A DNA stretch of 11,319 nt. Source: an uncultured Collinsella sp. Its GTDB lineage: Bacteria > Actinomycetota > Coriobacteriia > Coriobacteriales > Coriobacteriaceae. This document shows positions 5,381 through 11,319 of the stretch, piece by piece (within the stretch, counting starts at the first letter, position 1; each line of letters starts with the position of its first letter). Below the pieces are notes generated by a model. That model saw nothing but the letters and a program-made list of their open reading frames with translations. It was not told the origin of the DNA and searched no databases. The DNA lies in contig URKT01000068.1 of the NCBI GenBank assembly GCA_900548495.1, positions 1-11,319 of the forward strand, given 5' to 3'. The position numbers and the translations under genes are program-made.

Positions 5381-7821
5381 TCGCCGTTTACGCCCTTGCA
5401 CACCTTGGTGACGATCTTCTGGTGTGCCTTCTCGACCTCTTCGCTGGTGAGCGTGTGGTCGTCGGAGCGATACGTAAGCGCGAAGGCCATGGACTTTTTG
5501 CCCACGCCCACGCGGACCGGATCGCGGTAGACGTCGAACAGACGCACACCCTCGAGCAGCTTGCCTCCGGCGCTGGTAATACGGCGCTCAAGATCCTCGC
5601 AGGTCACAGTGTTGTCGACCACGATAGCAAGGTCGTGCTCAACGGCCGGGTACTGCGAGAACTCACGGTAGTTCTCCTGGTTGCGGGCGCCCTTGATCAG
5701 CTTGTCCAGGTCGAGCTCAAAGGCAACGACAACCTCGTCAATGCCCATAGCCTCGCGCGCCTCGGGGTGGATCTCGCCAACCCAGCCCAGCACGGTACCG
5801 CCCGAGAGCACCTCGGCAGCACGACCCGGCTGCAGGAAGGCATAGCTCTCGCCCTCGACGGGACGGAATCGAACCTTCTCGATGCGCAGCTGAGCAAGCA
5901 GCTCCTCAACGATGCCCTTGCCAAAGAAGAAGCGCAGCTTACGGTACTTCATGTTCCAGGACTGCTCGCTCCACTGGCCCGAGAGCACGCCCGCTACGGA
6001 CTTGGTCTCCTTGGGCAGGCTGGCGTTCTCGCGACCGTGGAACAAGCTGCCGACCTCGTACAGGTGCACGTTGGGCGTGCCGTGGGCCTCGTTATAGGCC
6101 ACGGATTGCAGCAGGCCCGGCAGCAGCGAACGACGCATCTCGGTCTGCTCGGCTACCAGCGGGTTCATGAGCACCACGGGGCAACCGCGACCCTCGGTGG
6201 ACATACCGATCTTCTCCAGGTCGCCCGGGGCGGCAAAGCCAAAAGTCGTGGTCTCGTTGAGGCCGCAGGCGCGCAGGATCTCGCCGACCTTGCGGGTAAG
6301 CTTCTGCTCGCGCGTCAGACCGCCGATGTGGTTCTTGGCAGCCGGAATGGTTGCCGTGACGCGACCCATGCCCCATAGGCGCAGGACTTCCTCGATCAGG
6401 TCGATCTCACGCGGCAGGTCGGGACGGAAGCTCGGCGGCGTGACCATAAAGTCCTCGCCGTCGCGCTCGACGGTGCAGCCCAGGCGGGTGAGCGAGCGCT
6501 CGATAAAGTCGGGCTCGATGTCGGCACCGCAGATGGCGTGCACGCGGGCCAGGCGCAGCTTGATGCTGTCGATGGTCTTGGGCGCGGGGAAAACGTCGAC
6601 ATAGCCGGGAGCAACCTCGCCGCCGGCGATCTCCTCGATGAGCGCGCACGTCACATTGGCGACATCCACGCAACCGGTCTCATCGACCTGACGCTCAAAG
6701 CGAATGGAGGCATCGGAGATCAGCGACAGATCGCGGCTGGTGTGCGAGGTGCGACCGGCGTTGAAGCAGGCGCTCTCGACCATCACGTCGACGGTGTCGT
6801 CCTCGATCTCGGAATCCATGCCGCCCATAACGCCGGCCAGCGCCACGGGACGCTCGCCGTCGGTGATGAGGCCCATGCCGGCGTCGAGCGTGCGCTCCTC
6901 GCCGTCGAGGGTCGTGAACTTCTCGTCCTGTTGGGCGGCGCGAACCACCACGCGACGCCTGCCCTCGCGCTCGGCAAAGGTGTCCAGGTCAAAGGCGTGC
7001 AGCGGCTGACCGGTGAGCATCATCACATAGTTGGTGATGTCGACGATGTTGTTGTGCGGGCGCACGCCCAGGGCGTTGAGGCGCTTGACCATCCAGTCGG
7101 GCGAGGGGCCGACCTTCACGTTGCGCACGATGCGGGCGACATAGCGGTCGCACAGGCCCTCGTCGGCAATCTCGACCGAAAGCTCGTCGTCGGTCGCGCG
7201 GCCAGTCTCGGCCTTGATGGCGGGCAGCTCAACGTGGAAATCGCGGTCGAAAATGGCGCCGGTCTCGCGGGCCATGCCGATCATGGACAGGCAGTCGGGG
7301 CGGTTGGGCGTGATCTCACAGTCGAGCACGGTGTCGCTCGATCCCACGTACTCGGCAAACGGCATGCCGCAGGGCGTATCCTCGGGCAGGATCATAATGC
7401 CGGAGTGGTCGCCACCCAGGCCAAGCTCGCGCGCGGAGCAGTTCATGCCCATGGACACGACGCCGCGAAGCTTGCTCTTCTTGATCTTGACGTCGCCGGG
7501 AAGCACGGCGCCGATCATGGCCGTGACGATGTGGTCGCCGGCCTCGAAGTTCTGCGCGCCGCAGACGATCTGCAGCGGAGCGGGGTTGCCGTCGGCGTCG
7601 AGGTTCTTGTCACCCACGTCGACCGAGCACACATACATGTGGTCGCTATCGGGGTGCGGGGTCTTGGTGAGCACCTTGGCGGTCACCACGTGGTCGAAGG
7701 ACTCGCCCACGGTGTCGATCGCCTCGACCTCGGTGCCGGTACGGATATATTCGTCCGAAAGGGTCTTGGGATCCTCCGGAATATCGATCATGGTCTTGAG
7801 CCAGTCGTAAGAAACACGCAT
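5368..7821 (-). CDS. pheT: Phenylalanine--tRNA ligase beta subunit
   Basis: This is the large subunit of the cytoplasmic (alpha-beta)2 phenylalanyl-tRNA synthetase. It binds tRNA-Phe and removes wrongly attached tyrosine. It is 817 residues, within the usual range. Domains in order: an N-terminal helix region (1-40); an OB-fold tRNA-binding domain (about 41-152, with HPDSDHMYVCSVDVG and C-G-A-Q-N-F); the B3/B4 editing domain (about 210-400); B5 (about 410-480); a catalytic-like core (about 485-690); and a C-terminal anticodon-binding FDX-ACB domain (about 720-817, with Y-P-A-V-E-H-D-L-A-I-V-V). AAAGGAG lies at ideal distance before ATG 7821. It is downstream of pheS in the same direction, separated by 184 bases that contain a long hairpin; that gap is unusually large for pheST. 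The last three sense codons lie in the outer arm of the palindrome at 5235-5380. Confidence 0.98.
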   Translation of the reverse strand: MRVSYDWLKTMIDIPEDPKTLSDEYIRTGTEVEAIDTVGESFDHVVTAKVLTKTPHPDSDHMYVCSVDVGDKNLDADGNPAPLQIVCGAQNFEAGDHIVTAMIGAVLPGDVKIKKSKLRGVVSMGMNCSARELGLGGDHSGIMILPEDTPCGMPFAEYVGSSDTVLDCEITPNRPDCLSMIGMARETGAIFDRDFHVELPAIKAETGRATDDELSVEIADEGLCDRYVARIVRNVKVGPSPDWMVKRLNALGVRPHNNIVDITNYVMMLTGQPLHAFDLDTFAEREGRRRVVVRAAQQDEKFTTLDGEERTLDAGMGLITDGERPVALAGVMGGMDSEIEDDTVDVMVESACFNAGRTSHTSRDLSLISDASIRFERQVDETGCVDVANVTCALIEEIAGGEVAPGYVDVFPAPKTIDSIKLRLARVHAICGADIEPDFIERSLTRLGCTVERDGEDFMVTPPSFRPDLPREIDLIEEVLRLWGMGRVTATIPAAKNHIGGLTREQKLTRKVGEILRACGLNETTTFGFAAPGDLEKIGMSTEGRGCPVVLMNPLVAEQTEMRRSLLPGLLQSVAYNEAHGTPNVHLYEVGSLFHGRENASLPKETKSVAGVLSGQWSEQSWNMKYRKLRFFFGKGIVEELLAQLRIEKVRFRPVEGESYAFLQPGRAAEVLSGGTVLGWVGEIHPEAREAMGIDEVVVAFELDLDKLIKGARNQENYREFSQYPAVEHDLAIVVDNTVTCEDLERRITSAGGKLLEGVRLFDVYRDPVRVGVGKKSMAFALTYRSDDHTLTSEEVEKAHQKIVTKVCKGVNGEVRS

Positions 7822-7904
7822 CTAGCTCTCCTTTCATACTGAAAGCCTGCGAAGAGATGCAGGTGGAAACTTCAACTTTGTGAACATTCCTTACAAAGCG
7901 AGGG

Positions 7905-7997
7905 TTGTCCAAGTGCGGCAGATCGGCCCGAAAGAGGAGCGCCGCGTACTTTGGTACGCAAGCGACGAATGAGCGCCGAGGTGCCGTGCTTGGGCAA
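7905..7997 (+). repeat. Long hairpin element in the pheS-pheT gap
   Basis: The outer arms 7905-7920 and 7982-7997 match at 13 of 16 positions. All three differences are G-U wobbles if the plus strand is transcribed, and C-A mismatches if the minus strand is. Inward, after a 2x2 internal loop, TCGGC (7923-7927) pairs GCCGA (7975-7979). The tip is a perfect GCGTAC-TTTG-GTACGC stem (7944-7959). GAGCGCC also occurs directly repeated on the two sides. It is probably a dispersed palindromic repeat or a structured RNA oriented on the plus strand, antisense to pheST. It begins within 10 bases of the pheS stop and has no U-run that would make it a good terminator for pheS. Confidence 0.65.
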
Positions 7998-8005
7998 GCC
8001 GCAGC

Positions 8006-9082
8006 CTAGAACTGATTCAAGAAGCGCATATCACCCGTCATGAGAGTTCTGAGGTCGGGCAGGTCGTAGCGCAGGGCAGCGACGCGCTCGGCACCAATGC
8101 CAAAGGCGAAGCCGGTGTACTTCTCGGGGTCGATGCCGCAGTTGATCAGGACGTTGGGGTCGACCATGCCGCAGCCCAGGATCTCGATCCAGCCGCTGTG
8201 CTTGCAGAAGTTGCAGCCCTTGCCGCCGCAGACGTGGCAGCTCACGTCCACCTCGCAGCTAGGCTCGGTGAAGGGGAAGAAGTGCGGACGGTAGCGCGTC
8301 TTGCGGTCCTCGCCAAACATGCACTTAACAAAGTAGTCGAGCGTGCCCTTAAGATCGCCAAAGGTGATGCCCTCGTCGACGACTAGGCCCTCGATCTGGT
8401 TGAACTGCGGCAGGTGGCAGGCGTCGGCCGTGTCGGGACGGTAGACGGTGCCCGGGCAGATCATGTAGATGGGCGGCTTCTGCGACTCCATGGTGTGGAT
8501 CTGCACGCCCGAGGTCTGGGTGCGCAGCAGCACGTCGGACTCGCCGTGAGCGTGAGCCTCGGGATGCGCGACGCTGCCGGGGTTGTTGTCGACCACATAG
8601 AACGTGTCGCGAGCCGAGCGGCTCGGGTGATCCATGGGCGCGTTGAGCGCGGTGAAGTTGTAGTAGGAGGTATCAACCATGGGGCCGGACTCGACGGTGT
8701 AGCCGATGCCGCAGAAGATGTCCTCGGCCTCCTCGATGATCTGCTTGATCAGGTGCTGGTGACCGATCTGCGGACGGATGCCCGGCAGCGTGATGTCGAC
8801 GGCCTCGTGCTCGAGTGCGTGCTTGAGGGCGGCGGCCTTCATCTCGGTGGTGCGCTCGTCGAGCATGCCCTCGATCAGCTGGCGCATCTCGTTGGCGCGT
8901 TTGCCCATCATGGGACGATCCTCGGGGGCGAGCTTGCCCATCATGCGCATCAGGCCGGTGATACGGCCCTTGCGGCCGAGCAGCTCAACGCGCGCGGCCT
9001 CGAGCTTGGCAGCGTCGTCGGCGCCTGCGACGAGCTCCTTGGCCTCTTCCTCGAGTTTGACCAGATCATCAATCAGACTCAT
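8006..9082 (-). CDS. pheS: Phenylalanine--tRNA ligase alpha subunit
   Basis: This is the catalytic subunit, which activates phenylalanine with ATP and charges tRNA-Phe in the cytoplasm together with PheT. It is 358 residues. An N-terminal coiled-coil (about 1-90, rich in Glu, Lys and Arg, for tRNA binding) precedes the class II core. Visible are the motif 2 region L-L-R-T-Q-T-S-G-V-Q and motif 3 G-I-G-A-E-R-V-A-A-L near 328-337. A C-x2-C-x4-C-x2-C cluster (C-H-V-C...C-N-F-C) sits before I-L-G-C-G-M-V; Bacillus-type enzymes have the same insert. The open frame continues upstream to 9193, but that extension overlaps the T-box attenuator. MSLIDDLVKLEEEAKE at ATG 9082 has AAAGGGA in front and matches the family start. 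First gene of the pheST operon. Confidence 0.97.
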   Translation of the reverse strand: MSLIDDLVKLEEEAKELVAGADDAAKLEAARVELLGRKGRITGLMRMMGKLAPEDRPMMGKRANEMRQLIEGMLDERTTEMKAAALKHALEHEAVDITLPGIRPQIGHQHLIKQIIEEAEDIFCGIGYTVESGPMVDTSYYNFTALNAPMDHPSRSARDTFYVVDNNPGSVAHPEAHAHGESDVLLRTQTSGVQIHTMESQKPPIYMICPGTVYRPDTADACHLPQFNQIEGLVVDEGITFGDLKGTLDYFVKCMFGEDRKTRYRPHFFPFTEPSCEVDVSCHVCGGKGCNFCKHSGWIEILGCGMVDPNVLINCGIDPEKYTGFAFGIGAERVAALRYDLPDLRTLMTGDMRFLNQF

Positions 9083-9167
9083 GTCTTCCCTTTCGTCTCT
9101 CGCGCATCCGCACTCCGGGACGGCTGACGCTGCCCGATGCTGCGGATGCGCGGCCCGGTTCGGTAAC

Positions 9168-9208
9168 AAAAAACCGTCCTCGGGCATGTGCATTGCCCAA
9201 GGACGGTT
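9168..9208 (-). terminator. T-box attenuator hairpin before pheS
   Basis: Fifteen-base arms 9208-9194 and 9186-9172 pair on the minus strand (AACCGTCC... / ...GGACGGTT) with one G-U pair and a 7-base loop, followed by six T. It forms when charged tRNA-Phe fails to stabilise the antiterminator. The region 9083-9167 between it and pheS holds only the pheS ribosome binding site. Confidence 0.92.
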
Positions 9209-9445
9209 AAATTCCGCGGTACCACCTTGTTTGACCCGGCGGATGTCTGGCCCGCCGCGCCCACTCTGTGCCTCTTGTCGCGAGGCTCACGGCTTCCCTA
9301 CTGGGACTTTGCTGCCACTGGCCGCGTGCCCGTTGAGGTCGCTGCTCGGGAGTGAACGCTTGGCCCTTGCCACCGCAGGAAGGCTTGCAGCCCATGACCT
9401 TCCCTCTCTTGCCGGCGACGCGGCGGGCAAAACCCTCTCCGTCAA
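9168..9445 (-). promoter_or_regulatory. T-box leader (tRNA-Phe-sensing riboswitch) of pheST
   Basis: Read on the minus strand, the leader contains GGTGGTACCGCGG (T-box sequence, 9226-9214) just before the attenuator, as in T-box RNAs. The TGG within it pairs with the free CCA end of uncharged tRNA. A stem III-like hairpin, GCCTC-N7-GAGGC, lies at 9286-9270. A Stem I-like domain covers about 9445-9340. The best specifier candidate is TTC (Phe) at 9356-9354 followed by a purine, but I chose it by position and did not fold the RNA. The gene served, pheS, agrees. Both ends of the leader are approximate. Confidence 0.9.
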
Positions 9446-9453
9446 CGCATTGG

Positions 9454-9467
9454 GTTATAGGATAACA
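9454..9467 (-). promoter_or_regulatory. Candidate -10 region of the pheST promoter
   Basis: On the minus strand TGTTATCCT (9467-9459, an extended -10 shape) runs into TATAAC (9459-9454). Either would start transcription just before the T-box Stem I. No good -35 is visible, so the exact hexamer is uncertain. Confidence 0.4.
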
Positions 9468-9585
9468 CATTTCGCGAGCGCATCGCCGCGTTCCGTTTTG
9501 TTCGCGCTGGGTACAAGGCAGGTAGCTGTGCAAACTGGCCGCGCACCCGCCTGCGGCGCTCGGCCTGCGAGATTAAGGATACGGT

Positions 9586-11169
9586 ATGGGAAAGAAACTC
9601 GATAAGAAGGCCAAGGCCGCCGTGGCAAAGGCCGCCAAGGGCGTCAAGGCCGCTAAAGTCGACAAGGCCGTCAAAAAGTTCCGCAAACTCGAGGGCAAGC
9701 TGTGGACTCGCGAGTACCTGCTCAAGATTGCCGAGTTCGATGGAGCGACGATTGCTCCTGCCAACGGCGCTGCCGCCCGTGCCGACGCCATGGGCACGCT
9801 TGCCGGCGAGCATCACAAGCTGCTGACCAGCGAGAAGTCCGTTGAGCTCGTACGCTCGTTAGCGCGCGAGACGGTTGCAGGCGGACACGTAGACGACCCG
9901 CAGCTGCTCGACGAGATTCGCGTGCTCGGCCGCGACCAGCGCGAGGCAAGCGTTATTCCTACCGAGGAGGCCGAGGCCTGGACCAGGCTCACCTGCGAGG
10001 CCGACGCCGTGTGGCATAAGGCCAAGACGGCCAACGACTGGGCGAGCTTTGAGCCCTATGTGGATAGAATCGTCGCCCAACTTAAGCATCAGGCCGAACT
10101 CATGGACCCCAAGCGCGACCCATACGACGTTTGGCTCGACCAGTACGAGCGCGGCCTTTCCGCCAAGAGCTTCGACGCGTTTTGCGAGGAGGTCAAGGCC
10201 ACGGTCGTGCCGCTCGTGCACGCCATCGGCGAGCGCGGCCAGCAGCCCGATGCCAACTTTTTGCACGCCCGCGTGCCCGAGGCCGCCCAGCGCGCCATGA
10301 GCTTCGACCTGATGAAGCTCGTCGGCCTGAACCTGGACGACACCACGCTTGCCTTTACCGAGCACCCGTTTAGCGAGGGCTTTGCCGTGGGTGACGCGCG
10401 CATCGCGACACACATCTACGAGGACGATTGCATCTCCAACGTCTACAGCATCATCCACGAGGCGGGGCACACCATGTACGAGCTGGGCGTCAATCCCGCC
10501 TATGCGCGCACCTGCCTGGAGGGCGGCACCTCCATGGGCATCCACGAGAGCCAGAGCCGCTTCTTTGAGAACACCGTGGGCCGCAGCCGTGCCTTTATGG
10601 GACCGCTGCTCGAGGTGCTGCGCCGCCACGCACCCGAGGTCTACGGCGACGTCGACGAGGACACGCTCTACCACGCCGTGAACATCGCGCAGCCTTCGCT
10701 GATCCGCACCGAGGCCGACGAGCTCACCTATCCGCTGCACGTTATGGTGCGCTACGAGATCGAGCGCATGCTGTTTGCCGGCGAGGCCACGGCCAAGGAC
10801 ATCCCCGCGCTTTGGAATCGCTTTATGGATGAGTACCTGGGCATTCCCGTTCCCGACGACACGCACGGCTGCCTACAGGATACGCACTGGAGCGGCGGCT
10901 CGTTTGGCTACTTCCCCACGTATGCGCTGGGCAGTGCCTACGATGCCATGTTTGTGCCGGCCATGTGCCGCGACGGTGTCGACCTTAACGGCGCCTGCGC
11001 GAGCGGCGACCTGACACCCGTCCGCGCCTGGCTGGGCGAGCACATTTGGCAGTGGGGCCGCGCCAAGGACGCGCCGGAGCTCATCAAGGGCGCGTGCGGC
11101 ATGGCGTTCGATGCCCGCTACTACTGCAGCTACCTGCAGGACAAGTTCACCACGCTGTACGAGCTGTAA
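9586..11169 (+). CDS. Carboxypeptidase M32 (thermostable carboxypeptidase family)
   Basis: This is a cytoplasmic metallocarboxypeptidase that removes C-terminal residues from peptides. Family M32 hallmarks are all visible: H260-P-F; D270-A-R-I-A-T, where D-x-R-I-T-T is usual; the zinc site H291-E-A-G-H295; the third ligand Glu321 in H-E-S-Q-S; I-R-T-E-A-D-E; and H-W-S-G-G-S-F-G-Y-F-P-T-Y (about 434-446). The spacing from the first zinc His to the third-ligand Glu (30) equals that of the archaeal prototype. Length is 527, slightly above the usual 500, because of an N-terminal tail of about 35 residues with 13 Lys among the first 34. The tail is real coding: AAGGA precedes ATG 9586 at a good distance, and the next Met is at residue 69. 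It is divergent from pheST; the 120 bases between them must hold its promoter, which I could not fix. Confidence 0.95.
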   Translation: MGKKLDKKAKAAVAKAAKGVKAAKVDKAVKKFRKLEGKLWTREYLLKIAEFDGATIAPANGAAARADAMGTLAGEHHKLLTSEKSVELVRSLARETVAGGHVDDPQLLDEIRVLGRDQREASVIPTEEAEAWTRLTCEADAVWHKAKTANDWASFEPYVDRIVAQLKHQAELMDPKRDPYDVWLDQYERGLSAKSFDAFCEEVKATVVPLVHAIGERGQQPDANFLHARVPEAAQRAMSFDLMKLVGLNLDDTTLAFTEHPFSEGFAVGDARIATHIYEDDCISNVYSIIHEAGHTMYELGVNPAYARTCLEGGTSMGIHESQSRFFENTVGRSRAFMGPLLEVLRRHAPEVYGDVDEDTLYHAVNIAQPSLIRTEADELTYPLHVMVRYEIERMLFAGEATAKDIPALWNRFMDEYLGIPVPDDTHGCLQDTHWSGGSFGYFPTYALGSAYDAMFVPAMCRDGVDLNGACASGDLTPVRAWLGEHIWQWGRAKDAPELIKGACGMAFDARYYCSYLQDKFTTLYEL

Positions 11170-11240
11170 GGATTGACCAGCACGCCATCGCCAACGCCAA
11201 CCATGTTGACGCCAATGTCTTGGCGACGTCAGCGAAAACG

Positions 11241-11306
11241 ACCCTAAGCGAGCAAGGTGACGTGAAATCAGAACCACCCTTAAAAAGGGTGGTTTGCTCT
11301 TAGGGT
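11241..11306 (+). terminator. Terminator of the M32 gene, nested in a second inverted repeat
   Basis: The inner hairpin is perfect: AACCACCCTT (11272-11281), loop AAA, AAGGGTGGTT (11285-11294), followed by a T-rich stretch (TGCTCTT). It lies about 100 bases past the carboxypeptidase stop. Around it, ACCCTAAG-CG-AGCAA (11241-11255) pairs with TTGCTCTTAGGGT (11294-11306) apart from a 2-base bulge. The inner hairpin is also symmetric on the minus strand, so it may serve a convergent gene beyond the edge. The stretch 11170-11240 holds nothing else I recognise. Confidence 0.7.
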
Positions 11307-11319
11307 ATAACCCACGGGC

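Noticed and set aside
6538..7842. 434-codon plus-strand frame
   Set aside because: Mirror of pheT codons; His/Gly/Ala/Val-rich without any recognisable motif.
9083..9193. N-terminal extension of pheS
   Set aside because: It would run through the T-box attenuator hairpin, lacks a ribosome binding site and has no family counterpart.
9859..10866. 335-codon minus-strand frame
   Set aside because: Antisense shadow of the M32 carboxypeptidase, whose motifs are unambiguous.
1..11319. CRISPR arrays, tRNA or rRNA genes, transposases
   Set aside because: No regularly spaced direct repeats, no tRNA cloverleaf and no transposase-like protein on either strand.

Overview
The window is chromosomal DNA from a high-G+C Gram-positive bacterium. 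The best guess is an intestinal Coriobacteriia member close to Collinsella. This rests on codon use, on protein flavour, and on the combination of a zinc-phospholipase-C-like protein, a T-box-controlled pheST operon and a DUF559-like protein; no database search was possible. Most of the window is well-understood core and transport metabolism. I found no complete new multi-gene system. The unusual signals are in the DNA between the genes.

Layout, left to right. (1) 1-328 is a gene-free, lower-G+C leader that carries a widely spaced, almost perfect inverted repeat (153-173 / 262-282). It precedes a plus-strand gene (329-1402) whose C-terminal half looks like a PD-(D/E)xK / DUF559-type nuclease fold. 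(2) Converging on it, with the stop codons overlapping by 4 bp, is a minus-strand gene for a cytoplasmic zinc-dependent phospholipase C-like protein (1399-2247). (3) A minus-strand operon cbiM-cbiQ-cbiO (5042 down to 2328) encodes an ECF-type nickel/cobalt importer: an S-component with a fused CbiN-like tail, the transmembrane coupling protein, and the ATPase. A GTGTTAC-N14-GTAACAC palindrome sits where its promoter should fire. It resembles a NikR operator, so nickel is the likelier substrate. (4) A 5.0-5.4 kb gap holds a large palindromic element that abuts the end of pheT and also supplies a terminator. (5) Minus-strand pheS (9082-8006) and pheT (7821-5368) encode the two subunits of phenylalanyl-tRNA synthetase. 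They are separated by 184 bp containing a long hairpin. The operon is preceded by a T-box leader (about 9168-9445) with a textbook T-box sequence and a strong attenuator, so transcription should rise when uncharged tRNA-Phe accumulates. (6) Divergently, on the plus strand, a family M32 metallocarboxypeptidase with an unusual lysine/alanine-rich N-terminus (9586-11169) is followed by a strong terminator hairpin nested inside a second inverted repeat.

The genes are therefore nickel/cobalt uptake, tRNA-Phe charging, peptide trimming, a lipase-like hydrolase of unknown target and one nuclease-like protein of unknown role. Four annotated starts were moved by sequence evidence. The phospholipase-like gene starts at 2247. 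cbiM starts at 5042 so that Met1-His2 is the N-terminus. pheS starts at 9082, after the T-box. cbiO uses a TTG codon.
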